DNA of 7,928 nt from contig JBGTDU010000090.1 in assembly GCA_041748175.1 (NCBI GenBank), positions 1-7,928 on the forward strand, written 5' to 3'. The DNA comes from JAHEJB01 sp041748175. GTDB taxonomy: Bacteria > Bacteroidota > Rhodothermia > Rhodothermales > Rubricoccaceae. Of the stretch, positions 1 to 7,214 are shown in pieces. Both the position numbers and the translations under genes were made by a program. Within the stretch, counting starts at the first letter, position 1. Each line of letters opens with the position of its first letter. The notes under the pieces were generated by a model. The model was not told the origin of the DNA. It saw only the letters and a list, made by a program, of their open reading frames with translations, and searched no databases.

Positions 1-1
1 C

Positions 2-67
2 CTGGTCGAGATCAAGGCGCGAGATCGCAGTCGTAATGGTGATCCGGCGAGATTCTCGCAACGCTGA
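2..67 (+). CDS. Possible 3' end of a plus-strand gene (partial)
   Basis: Reading frame 2 is open from the left edge and stops at TGA 65-67, giving 21 residues that start LVEIKARDRSR and end ARFSQR. The charged, unremarkable composition is compatible with a real C-terminus, and the position would make it converge on the minus-strand operon whose terminator lies at 133-169. I do not recognise a family. The stretch is too short to exclude chance, and another frame is also open here, so this is only a suggestion. Confidence 0.22.
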   Translation: MVEIKARDRSRNGDPARFSQR

Positions 68-132
68 GATCGAACAAGAACCGCCGCCGCAGATAGGAGG
101 AATAGCTCAACAACCCGTTAGGGGATGGCCCC

Positions 133-169
133 AAAACAGAAGCGACCGGTCCTTACGGGGACCGGTCGC
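133..169 (-). terminator. Rho-independent terminator of the pilin/secretion operon
   Basis: Bases 142-152 (GCGACCGGTCC) and 159-169 (GGACCGGTCGC) form a perfect 11-bp GC-rich stem with a 6-base loop. Reading on the minus strand the stem is followed at once by TTCTGTTTT, a U-rich tail, so it is oriented to end transcripts coming from the 461-aa gene, whose stop codon is about 25 bases upstream of the stem. On the plus strand no T-run follows the stem, so it is probably one-directional. Confidence 0.85.
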
Positions 170-194
170 CGCGTCTGCTCAATCGTCTCGACAA

Positions 195-1580
195 CTAGTT
201 GCCCTGGCAGACCACGTAATCGTTGTGGGTATCACGGTGGCCGTTCTCCCATCCGTTGATGGAGACGCAGATCAGCCGCTCGTTGCCTTCGTTGCCGGGA
301 GGCCGGTGCATGATCTGCACCGTCTTATTGTTATTGCCATTCCCTGGGCAAGCGCATGCCACTGGTGGTGGTGGAACCGGATCTGGATCTGGAACTGGAT
401 CCGGCGGGGGTGGAATCGGATCTGGATCAGGAACTGGATCCGGCGGAGGCGGGATCGGATCTGGATCCGGTGGAGGAGGAAGTGGCGGCTCACCTCCACC
501 TGGCGGCGGCTCGGGTAGTGTGATGGTGCAGATGTCCGGCGCCGTGGCTGGATCGATTTCGGTAAGCCATACCTCAACCACCTGGTCGCTGAAGTCCGGC
601 CGGTAAGCACGGGAAGTGCCGTCGTTCGGATAGGTGCTTCTGTAGTAGTCACGAAGAGCACGGTACCCGTTGATGTCTGTTTGAGGCCAGCCTCTGCCCT
701 CATAGCCAAAGCGCTTCAAGGCCTGCAAGCTCTGCTGGGGGTCTGTAATCGCGGGTGCATTCCATTCGGGGTAATGAAGATCTTCCCAGGCAATGCGCCA
801 TTTCTGGACATTCGCCGGGTTTTGCTCGACAAAGCCCCAGACAGATTCCGACATCAACTCGGGAGAACCTGCTGGAATATCGAGGGCGTGATGCACGTGA
901 TCGTAGTCGCCAGCACTGAAAACATGGCTATCCACATCGTAATTGCGAGGACCACTCGTCCCGGGTGCCCGCGTCGAGCAATCCTTATCGACGCCGATGA
1001 AAAAGTCCATCTGTGTGCCTTGGGCGATGATCTTGTTCACGTCAACAAGGTTATTGTCGCCATTGTGGCCTGCCGCGAAGATCATTTCCGGTGCAGGCAG
1101 GTCGGCGGCTTCAGCGCCAGCCGGATGCCGCTGAAGGTAGATGGCCGAGCAATATCCAGCCTGCGATTCCAGGAAACGCGCATCGAGCTGGCTGCATCGC
1201 TGCGCTAGAAGGACCGGCATTGCGTACTTGTCGAGCATGACATATTCGGCTCCGCCATACGTGCCGGTAGACTCGATGGTGATGGAGAATCCGTCACTCA
1301 GCCACGCCTCTACGCTGTACGTGCCGCCCTGGTGCTCGCCTGTCATCGCGCTGCGGCCATTGCGAATGTCATTGACCGCTCCACTGAGGTTCGCCCCGTT
1401 CCGACGAGCGATACCCATGGCCATATTGAAGCCCGAGCGCGCAATTTCGCGCGCCAAAACCTCTTCTTCATATTCTGCCTGCTCCGAAGTGGTTTTGAAA
1501 AGCGTTTCCTGCGTGCCCATCTGTCCGATGGAGATGTACAGGCCAACGCCCATGACCATGATGAGAAGTGCCTTACCCAT
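195..1580 (-). CDS. Large pilin-like protein with Pro-Asp linker and C-terminal HxPPGN-like domain
   Basis: Last gene of the operon, 461 aa. Residues 1-19 (MGKALLIMVMGVGLYISIG) are a single N-terminal membrane helix after a two-residue start. They are followed by a polar helical stretch (about 25-60, including AREIARSGFNMAMG) like the N-terminal helix of pilins or GspK/PilX-type minor subunits. Residues 61-350 are an unrecognised, probably extracytoplasmic region. Residues about 355-406 are a Pro/Asp/Gly linker with tandem PPPPDPVPDPDPI units. Residues 407-461 form a small C-terminal module with HRPPGN, ICVS, a later GH and a final Cys, resembling the ICHxPPGN...H..HGD..G.C module of secreted bacterial proteins. 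There are eight cysteines (129, 144, 201, 351, 409, 411, 438, 458), none in the N-terminal helix, as expected for an exported disulfide-containing protein. There is no Glu at +5 after the Met-Gly. No Shine-Dalgarno precedes the ATG. A filament tip or adhesin role is inference. Confidence 0.85.
   Translation of the reverse strand: MGKALLIMVMGVGLYISIGQMGTQETLFKTTSEQAEYEEEVLAREIARSGFNMAMGIARRNGANLSGAVNDIRNGRSAMTGEHQGGTYSVEAWLSDGFSITIESTGTYGGAEYVMLDKYAMPVLLAQRCSQLDARFLESQAGYCSAIYLQRHPAGAEAADLPAPEMIFAAGHNGDNNLVDVNKIIAQGTQMDFFIGVDKDCSTRAPGTSGPRNYDVDSHVFSAGDYDHVHHALDIPAGSPELMSESVWGFVEQNPANVQKWRIAWEDLHYPEWNAPAITDPQQSLQALKRFGYEGRGWPQTDINGYRALRDYYRSTYPNDGTSRAYRPDFSDQVVEVWLTEIDPATAPDICTITLPEPPPGGGEPPLPPPPDPDPIPPPPDPVPDPDPIPPPPDPVPDPDPVPPPPVACACPGNGNNNKTVQIMHRPPGNEGNERLICVSINGWENGHRDTHNDYVVCQGN
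375..479 (-). repeat. 39-bp tandem repeats encoding a Pro-Asp linker
   Basis: Two 39-bp units, 375-413 and 414-452, differ at about four positions. A third unit at 453-479 lacks 12 internal bases. Read on the minus strand they encode PPPPDPDPI, PPPPDPVPDPDPI and PPPPDPVPDPDPV (residues 368-402 of the 461-aa protein). All lengths are multiples of three, so gain or loss of units would change linker length without breaking the frame. The plus strand here reads as a Gly/Ser-rich frame, which is only the shadow of the linker. Confidence 0.9.
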
Positions 1581-1674
1581 TGCGGTGTCCGGATGGTGTG
1601 TGGTTTAGTTTGATAATGATTGGCCACTCAATTGTAGAACCGAGCTGCCTTTCCTGTTTGCGTTGGCGGCTTTT

Positions 1675-2328
1675 TCAGGTACCTGGTGGAGGATCCCAGA
1701 ACGGGCGGACCTTCAGGGTCGAACTCCAGTAAAGTTCTCGGAGGTACTCTGGTTCAACTGGAAACTGCGGGAGCATGTTAAAAGCGACGTGGATGTAATC
1801 TCCCCGCTCAACATCCGTGGTTATCCGGCCATCCCGGTCCAGCATGGATATTTCGAAGCGCGAAAGGGTCGAGAAGCTGCGTCCGTCGGACACCCACGTC
1901 GCGGGCGGAGGGGCCGTGCCATTCGTCACCGGTGATTCTCCGGTATCGCGGTTCATCTGAAAAACTGGCGTCGTGACGGTATCGCGCTCGACGTAGCCGA
2001 CAAGTTCTAACTGATATCGCGTTGTGAGCCGTGTGGTATCGTCGGCAACCGGGTCATACTCATCGCTATAGAAAGCGAACTCAGTTGTGTTACCCAGCGA
2101 GTCCGATACCGGCACTTCAAACCGGAATCGATTGGTTCCGAAGTTTTCGCCCAGAGAAAGAATGTCGTTCTCAAGCCATGCGCCAAACGAAAGTGCCTTG
2201 GTCTTGGTGGCGTAGGCGGCCGTTTGCTCAATGTTGGAGCGCTGCGCGTAGATCTGGGTCGCTGCCAGGATCAGGATGACCGCTGCACTAACGATGATGG
2301 CCGAGAGATGGTCAAAGATTGCCTGCAT
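1675..2328 (-). CDS. Pilin/pseudopilin-like membrane-anchored protein (217 aa)
   Basis: The protein starts MQAIFDHLS and has one hydrophobic helix at about residues 9-28, followed by a polar helix (about 29-60, ending in WLENDILSLG). A beta-rich, cysteine-free domain follows, with segments such as TEFAFYSDE and RYQLELVGYV. This is the general plan of PilW/GspJ-like minor subunits, in which the helix is followed by a conserved acidic stretch near LxxDI. The family assignment is inference; no canonical prepilin cleavage site (G or A before F/M-x-x-x-E) is present. It lies 63 bp after the 219-aa gene and 94 bp before the 461-aa gene on the same strand. The ATG was chosen because no other start preserves the helix; no Shine-Dalgarno is seen. 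Confidence 0.85.
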   Translation of the reverse strand: MQAIFDHLSAIIVSAAVILILAATQIYAQRSNIEQTAAYATKTKALSFGAWLENDILSLGENFGTNRFRFEVPVSDSLGNTTEFAFYSDEYDPVADDTTRLTTRYQLELVGYVERDTVTTPVFQMNRDTGESPVTNGTAPPPATWVSDGRSFSTLSRFEISMLDRDGRITTDVERGDYIHVAFNMLPQFPVEPEYLRELYWSSTLKVRPFWDPPPGT

Positions 2329-2391
2329 GATGCGTGGAGTTGAGTAGTGCGCCCCGAATGGCGACGTGAGTGTGGCGGTGACTGACGTACC

Positions 2392-3051
2392 CTATCCACA
2401 GAAGACTTCCTGGCAGGTGTCGCCATCGCCACCGGATCCCCATGGCTGTCCGCCGCCATCAAGCACCCCGTGAACCGACTCATAGTCCAATTCGGCTTTC
2501 ACGGGATCGTATGAAACGACGCGTTGTATCGATACTTCGCCTTGCGGCAGGTAGTCGCTGTGCGCCGTCACCGTGACCAACTTGTGCAAGGTCGATTCGT
2601 CGGACGATTGGGTGGCCTCACGGTCCATCACGTACTCAACGTCAATGTCAACGGTGAAGGGAAGCGATTGCCCCGTCGATAATTCGGCATTCACCGGCAC
2701 GGCACGAAGCCCGTCCAGATCGTCGACATCGTTGCATTGTGCTGTTTGGAAGGGTTGCATCAGGTCACACCCGCTCCCGCCCCTGTCCGCGGCGCCAAAA
2801 GCGTCCAGCGCAACAAAGTCGTCGTCGTACTTCGGCAGGTAATTCCGCGAGTACATCACGCCCGGGGTCGAATGGTCGTCGTAGGACCGCGAGCCAGCGA
2901 ATTCCAGAATGTGCATGATGGTACCTGCGGCGGCCATCTCAATTTCATTCTGGACCATATTCTCGTAGTTCGAGATGGAATTGCGCTGCTGATTAAACGA
3001 CACCAGCGAAGCCAGTACGAGGGCGAGAATGGCGAGGAGAGTCTGTCCCAT
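2392..3051 (-). CDS. Pilin-like protein with C-terminal cysteine pair (219 aa)
   Basis: It starts MGQTLLAILALVLASLVSF, a membrane helix (about 4-19) directly after Met-Gly, then a polar helix (about 20-50, NQQRNSISNYENMVQNEIEM). The rest is a probable extracytoplasmic domain with cysteines at 95, 106, 213 and 218. The C-terminus DTCQEVFCG follows a Gly-rich stretch (about 197-211), so Cys213 and Cys218 could close a small terminal loop, reminiscent of the disulfide loop near the end of many type IV pilins. I recognise no specific family. The Met-Gly start resembles those of the 135-aa and 461-aa proteins of the operon. The gene is separated from the ATPase gene by 243 bp, which allows separate control. 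Confidence 0.85.
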   Translation of the reverse strand: MGQTLLAILALVLASLVSFNQQRNSISNYENMVQNEIEMAAAGTIMHILEFAGSRSYDDHSTPGVMYSRNYLPKYDDDFVALDAFGAADRGGSGCDLMQPFQTAQCNDVDDLDGLRAVPVNAELSTGQSLPFTVDIDVEYVMDREATQSSDESTLHKLVTVTAHSDYLPQGEVSIQRVVSYDPVKAELDYESVHGVLDGGGQPWGSGGDGDTCQEVFCG

Positions 3052-3294
3052 AACGAGAGGTGATTGTTGAGCGGAGGTATCCGGTCTGGAACCTCATAGC
3101 CGGAATGATGCCACTCCACTCGAATCCGGCGTGCCCCGGTTTCCGCTAGTCGATTGTCACGCAGCCATACCCGGCGCTATACCTCTCACCAGAATCCTTG
3201 CACGAGCGCGTGTCTGCGCCAGTCGTCCGGTCGGTAATTTCTGCGCCGGCAGCGTTTCGATGCGTCCGTTTCGTTACCGAGGCGACGCCGCGAA
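3052..3294 (-). other. Long intra-operon gap between ATPase and minor-subunit genes
   Basis: This 243-bp stretch holds no convincing ORF on either strand; the frames crossing it on the plus strand are shadows. I see no strong hairpin with a T-run after the ATPase stop, and no clear -35/-10 or Bacteroidota-type TTTG/TAnnTTTG promoter. The sequence TATAGC (minus strand, near 3176-3181) is a possible -10 but has no good -35. The other spacings in the cluster are 51-107 bp, so a promoter, leader or RNA-processing site could be located here. Confidence 0.4.
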
Positions 3295-5289
3295 TCAGTC
3301 GTCTCCGGCAGTCACGCGGAGCATTTCAACAAGGCTTGTCTCGCCGCGCGCAACCAGCACCCGGGCAGAGGCCTGGAGCGTCAGCATTCCTTCACCCTCC
3401 GCGATTCTCCGCAAGCCGTCCTCATCGATCACATCTCCCGCGCCGACAATGGCTCCGCGAATGGCTGCTGTGAAATACAGAGCCTCCGCAATTGCGCGAC
3501 GCCCTTTGAAGCCGCGCCCTTTGCACATCGGGCACGAACTACTCGAGTTGGGGAGATAAAACGTCTCGCTCGCGATCTGCTCCTCCGTAAACCCAAGCTG
3601 CTCGGCGAGCACATGGTCGACCGACTGATCGACCTTTTTGCAATCGGGGCAAAGGGTTCGAATCAGCCGCTGGGCGACGACGAGGTTGATGGCGTAGGCG
3701 ATCAAGAAGGGCTCAAGGCCCATTTTGAACAGCCGGGATACCGCGCTCGGCGCATCGTTGGTGTGCAACGTTGAGAACGTGAGGTGGCCCGTATTCGCGA
3801 GCTTGATGGCAAGCTCTGCGGTGTCCTTGTCACGCATTTCACCCACCATAACGATGTCGGGGTCGTGGCGGAGGATGGACCGAAGCGCTCCCTCGAAGTT
3901 GAGCTTGTGGCTCAATTTGATCTGGCGGACTCCAGGAATGATGTACTCGACGGGGTCCTCCACGGTCAGGACGTTGACGTCCGTCGTTACAACCTGGCTC
4001 AGCGCAGCGACGAGGGTTGTCGATTTACCGGAGCCCGTCGGTCCTGTGAGGATCACCATACCGTGGGGCTGGCGAATGGCTTTTTCAAATTGGGCGCGGG
4101 CCTCTTCGAGCAAGCCAAGCTTCTCCAGGTCCGTAATGACCTTGCGATCATCAAGCACCCGGATAACGATGCTCTCAGCTCGAATCTCGGCATTCGCGGT
4201 GGAGATGGGGAGCACGGAAACACGATAGCGAATCAGTGTGTCGTCGATGCGGCGCTGGATGAAGCCATCCTGGGCCGTATCGCGCTCGAACCGGTCGACG
4301 CCGCCGGCTGAGTCCTTCAGGACGGCCAGCAGCGCCTCCGGATGACCTTTCTCTTCCGTATGCCATAGCTGCAACTTGCCATCGATGCGAAAGTGGACTT
4401 CTGTGTGGCGGCGGACATTGGGAAAGACGTGAATGTCCGACGCGCCCATGCGAACCGACTCGACCAGAATCGCTTCGACCAGGTTGATCAGCGACGAACG
4501 GGAGATCTCGGCCTCCAAAGCCTCCTCATCGACGAGGCCGCTCTCATGCGTCTCGAAACTCATCCCGAAGTCAAAATCGGGACCCGTCGTGTCTTGCAGC
4601 CGCTCAAGGAACTCGTTCTTTCGCGGGAACGCTTCCGTGAGGACACGCTTGACGACATCGCCCGGCGCATAGCAGAGCTCGAACCTCTCCAGCTCCAGCG
4701 AATGCATCGTGCGCTGGAGCTCCTGCCGCATAGGGTCTTCGGTAATGAAGACCAGCTTCAAAATTCCGCTGGGCTGATCCTGCGCGTATGCGTACGGAGC
4801 CACCCAAAGATCAAGCAGCCTGTTCCGGTTGGTTTCTGTAAAAGACTCCAGAACAGTTTTTACGAACTCCGATTCTGGCTCGCGCTCGGCGACAGGGGCA
4901 ATCCGGAAGGCATACGTGACCGCTGCCTGCTCGAAAACCACGTCTCTTCCAACCGATTTGAGTTCGGCGAGGACACGCCACAGGGGTCCTTTCCCGTGCT
5001 GGCTCTTGTGCGACGCACTCGCTTCGCTTACCTGATTCGAGGTAACGACGCCTTTTCGCAAAAGCGCCTGCACAACCCGATCCTGAATGTTTGAGTATGC
5101 ATTCGATTGGGTAGTGACAAGTTGCGTCTCTGCAGAGCCGTTCTGCTGCGGCGTACTCAGCTCCGGCTCGCTCTCTGCGCCAATGGTGACCGCGAGGTCA
5201 ATCGCAACCCCGTCGCCCGACGGCGGCTCGGACGCTTTTGCGGCGTCCGGGCCGGAATCAGGCGAGCTGAAGAAGCGGGTGTTCGACAT
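3295..5289 (-). CDS. GspE/PilB-family assembly ATPase
   Basis: Hexameric cytoplasmic ATPase that powers pilus or pseudopilus assembly. In 664-aa numbering from the ATG at 5287-5289: residues 1-65 are Ser/Pro/Glu-rich and probably disordered; about 67-160 resemble the N-terminal GspE/MshE-type domain (NIQDRVVQALLRKGVV). The N2 domain includes ASDIHVFPN (283-291) and FRIDGKLQ (300-307). Walker A is GPTGSGKSTT (416-425), the Asp box VEDPVEY (443-449), Walker B MVGEMRD (481-487), the His box GHLTFSTLHTNDA (501-513). Four cysteines in CPDC and CPMC (547, 550, 586, 589) form the usual zinc site. All catalytic motifs are intact. An alternative TTG start at 5320-5322 would add 11 residues; the ATG is preferred because the added residues show no domain. 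Six or so extra residues lie between RVSVLPI and IVIRVLD compared with typical PilB. The gene starts 51 bp after the platform gene. The motifs do not decide between a pilus and a type II secretion system. Confidence 0.96.
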   Translation of the reverse strand: MSNTRFFSSPDSGPDAAKASEPPSGDGVAIDLAVTIGAESEPELSTPQQNGSAETQLVTTQSNAYSNIQDRVVQALLRKGVVTSNQVSEASASHKSQHGKGPLWRVLAELKSVGRDVVFEQAAVTYAFRIAPVAEREPESEFVKTVLESFTETNRNRLLDLWVAPYAYAQDQPSGILKLVFITEDPMRQELQRTMHSLELERFELCYAPGDVVKRVLTEAFPRKNEFLERLQDTTGPDFDFGMSFETHESGLVDEEALEAEISRSSLINLVEAILVESVRMGASDIHVFPNVRRHTEVHFRIDGKLQLWHTEEKGHPEALLAVLKDSAGGVDRFERDTAQDGFIQRRIDDTLIRYRVSVLPISTANAEIRAESIVIRVLDDRKVITDLEKLGLLEEARAQFEKAIRQPHGMVILTGPTGSGKSTTLVAALSQVVTTDVNVLTVEDPVEYIIPGVRQIKLSHKLNFEGALRSILRHDPDIVMVGEMRDKDTAELAIKLANTGHLTFSTLHTNDAPSAVSRLFKMGLEPFLIAYAINLVVAQRLIRTLCPDCKKVDQSVDHVLAEQLGFTEEQIASETFYLPNSSSSCPMCKGRGFKGRRAIAEALYFTAAIRGAIVGAGDVIDEDGLRRIAEGEGMLTLQASARVLVARGETSLVEMLRVTAGDD

Positions 5290-5325
5290 TCCGTGAAAAG
5301 CGAAGGAAGGAGAGTCCGGCAACGG

Positions 5326-5339
5326 GGCCCACTGGGGCC
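5326..5339 (-). other. Small GC hairpin between platform and ATPase genes
   Basis: GGCCC (5326-5330) pairs with GGGCC (5335-5339) around a 4-base loop, immediately after the stop codon of the platform gene. It has no T-run, so it is not a standard terminator. It might influence mRNA stability or coupling, or may be chance in GC-rich DNA. Confidence 0.25.
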
Positions 5340-5340
5340 A

Positions 5341-6699
5341 TTAGTTGTTGCCTGGCATAAACTCGGCGGCGGACGGGCGGATCAGGGCGGTCTCGGCCGA
5401 CAGCACCGTCAGGAATGCGACCATGATGCCAATGAAAAGGCTCACGACAGTCTGGATGGACTGGATGGCCACTTCCAGCTTCAGCGTCGTTTCCTTCTCA
5501 TAATAGTCGGCCATTTGCTGCGCGCTCTTGCGCACCGCGCCCGTCTCCGAGCCCGATCGATACCGAGCGAGTGACATGTCCGTAAACACTTCGGAGGCCT
5601 CCATCGCCTTCACGAGATCGACGCCCTGGGCGACCATCATCGGCACCGTGATCGTCTTGATCCGGTGCTCCATGTAGGTGTTGCCACAGGCTTCAGCGGC
5701 AACCTTGATCACTTCGATGTTTTCACCGGATCCCGAGTACAGAATCGCGAACACGCGGCTAAACACTTCAATGTTCAGCTTGTGAAGCAGGCTGCCGATG
5801 AGCGGGAGGCGGATCATGTACTTGTGCGCCAGAAACTTGCCTCTCGGCGATCGCAGAAACATGACCGCCGCGACGACCGACGCAAGCACGAAGAGGATCA
5901 ACCACAGCATGTTTCTGTCCAGCCACTCCGATAGCGCGATGGACATCGTGGTCAGCGGAGGCAGCTCGATGCCTTCAAAGTTCTTGAACAGGCCGGCCGT
6001 TTGCGGAACGATATACCAGACGTACCAGATGAACACGCCGATGGTGGCCAGAATGGTAACGGCGGGCATGATCATGGACGACTTCACGCTCTTTCGGAAT
6101 TCGTCCTTGCGCTCCAGGAAGCGGGCAGTGGCTTCGTAGATCTCCGCCATGTTACCCGACTGGCTCGCCACACCCAGCATGTAGGCGGTGAACTTGCCAA
6201 TCTTGTCCTGGTGCTTCATGAAAGCGGCTTTCGCTTCCATGCCCGTCTTCAGGTCCGAGTTGATATCGCGGATGACCTGCTTGAGCGAGTTCGACGAGAT
6301 ATCGGCCACGAGGAGGTTCAGCACCTCGTTGAATTGCATCTTCTCGCTCAGAAGGTTGGCAGCGAGCCGGACGAACATGATGACGTCGCCGACGGGTGGC
6401 TTCATCTTCATGTTCATCAACTTCTTCTGGATGGACACGACCTCCATCCCCATGCGTTCGAGCGCTTGCCGGATCTCGGTGGCGTTGTAGGCCTTCTGCT
6501 CGCCCTTTACCACCTTTCCGCTCGGGTTCCGAACCTTGTAGCGGAAGATCATCCGCTCTTCCAACTCCCGAAGCTGGAAGCTGTGTTGCTCAGAGAGGCT
6601 GCGGATCTTTTTCTGCGCCGTGCGCTTGTTCGGCGCGTAGACGGTGCCCTGGACAGATTGCCCGGTCGGAGAAACGCCGTTAAATCGGAACTCGCTCAT
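5341..6699 (-). CDS. GspF/PilC-family inner-membrane platform protein with duplicated N-terminal motif
   Basis: Polytopic inner-membrane protein on which the ATPase acts to move pilin subunits. At 452 aa it is somewhat longer than the usual roughly 400. Residues 4-44 and 51-92 are two copies of the motif that normally begins this family once (FRFNGVSPTGQSVQGTVYA and FRYKVRNPSGKVVKGEQKA, each followed by a basic helix). Two cytoplasmic T2SSF domains follow: the first about 106-210, with LLSEKMQFNEVLNLL and GKFTAYMLGVASQSGNM; the second about 309-415, with FSRVFAILYSGSG and RYRSGSETGAVRKSAQQMADYYE. Membrane helices are at about 210-231, 264-283 and 415-435. It lies 107 bp after the 135-aa gene and 51 bp before the ATPase gene, the usual pairing. 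Start is ATG with no Shine-Dalgarno. Family confidence is high; pilus versus secretion role is not decided. Confidence 0.96.
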   Translation of the reverse strand: MSEFRFNGVSPTGQSVQGTVYAPNKRTAQKKIRSLSEQHSFQLRELEERMIFRYKVRNPSGKVVKGEQKAYNATEIRQALERMGMEVVSIQKKLMNMKMKPPVGDVIMFVRLAANLLSEKMQFNEVLNLLVADISSNSLKQVIRDINSDLKTGMEAKAAFMKHQDKIGKFTAYMLGVASQSGNMAEIYEATARFLERKDEFRKSVKSSMIMPAVTILATIGVFIWYVWYIVPQTAGLFKNFEGIELPPLTTMSIALSEWLDRNMLWLILFVLASVVAAVMFLRSPRGKFLAHKYMIRLPLIGSLLHKLNIEVFSRVFAILYSGSGENIEVIKVAAEACGNTYMEHRIKTITVPMMVAQGVDLVKAMEASEVFTDMSLARYRSGSETGAVRKSAQQMADYYEKETTLKLEVAIQSIQTVVSLFIGIMVAFLTVLSAETALIRPSAAEFMPGNN

Positions 6700-6806
6700 G
6701 GTGGTTGGCGGTGTCGGTGCAGGTGAGCCTTGCCTGGAATGTCCGGCGTGGTATCGGCGGACGCGATGTAATTCCTAAGTGACACCGCTCGACGTTGGAT
6801 CAAATC

Positions 6807-7214
6807 TTATAGTGAAAGACTACCGTCAAACCGGACCAGACTTGAGTCGATGGCATAGTCCTGCACAAACACGCGGATGCCGACTTCCGGGTAACGGTCG
6901 CTGACGCCGGTAATCTCCAGTGTGCTAACGGTTGCGGCGGTGATGGCAAAGGTTCCGCGAATGGTGGTTTCCTCAAGCGCCAGGGCATCGATACCAAGCG
7001 TTCCAAGCTCTTCGTACGATTGGTTGCCGCCGGCGAACGGGTCGCTTCTTGTCTTCCAGTACACGGCGTGCGTGGCAATCGTCAGTCCGCGATCAAGCAG
7101 CCCGTCCGCCTCGTCTTTCCGCTGAGCCTGCTGAAAAGCCTCGAGACCTGCCATCACAGCCAGGCCGACGAGGATGACGCCGATGACAAGAAGAAGAAGC
7201 TGTTGCTGGCCCAT
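6807..7214 (-). CDS. Small pilin-like protein, probable main subunit (135 aa)
   Basis: First gene of the operon. It starts MGQQQLLLLVIGVILVGLAVM, a membrane helix (about 4-24) directly after Met-Gly, and continues as an amphipathic helix (about 25-52, EAFQQAQRKDEADGLLDRG). A small cysteine-free domain rich in Thr/Ala/Ile follows (FAITAATVSTLEITG, then VGIRVFVQDYAID). Length, helix plan and promoter-proximal position fit a major pilin or pseudopilin. However, the classical signature is missing: position +5 after the Gly is Leu, not Glu. I recall near-identical MGQQQLLL beginnings in uncharacterised FCB-group proteins, which I could not check here. No Shine-Dalgarno precedes the ATG. Confidence 0.85.
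   Translation of the reverse strand: MGQQQLLLLVIGVILVGLAVMAGLEAFQQAQRKDEADGLLDRGLTIATHAVYWKTRSDPFAGGNQSYEELGTLGIDALALEETTIRGTFAITAATVSTLEITGVSDRYPEVGIRVFVQDYAIDSSLVRFDGSLSL

Noticed and set aside
36..606. Plus-strand frames rich in Gly/Ser or Trp/Arg/Ile
   Set aside because: They are low-complexity shadows of the Pro-Asp repeat linker of the minus-strand 461-aa gene.
1581..1674. A promoter for the 461-aa gene alone (TTGAGT with TAAACC downstream on the minus strand)
   Set aside because: The match to any promoter consensus is poor and I would expect such matches by chance.
3725..5094. Long plus-strand frames of 167-233 codons opposite the ATPase gene
   Set aside because: The minus-strand frame carries every catalytic motif of the GspE/PilB family in order; the plus frames are codon-bias shadows.
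5290..5322. TTG-initiated 11-residue extension of the ATPase
   Set aside because: An ATG at 5287-5289 is available, and the extension adds no recognisable domain or better initiation signal.
6001..6726. A 241-codon plus-strand frame rich in His, Leu, Val and Asp
   Set aside because: It is antisense to the GspF/PilC gene and has the His/Asp-rich composition typical of an antisense shadow.
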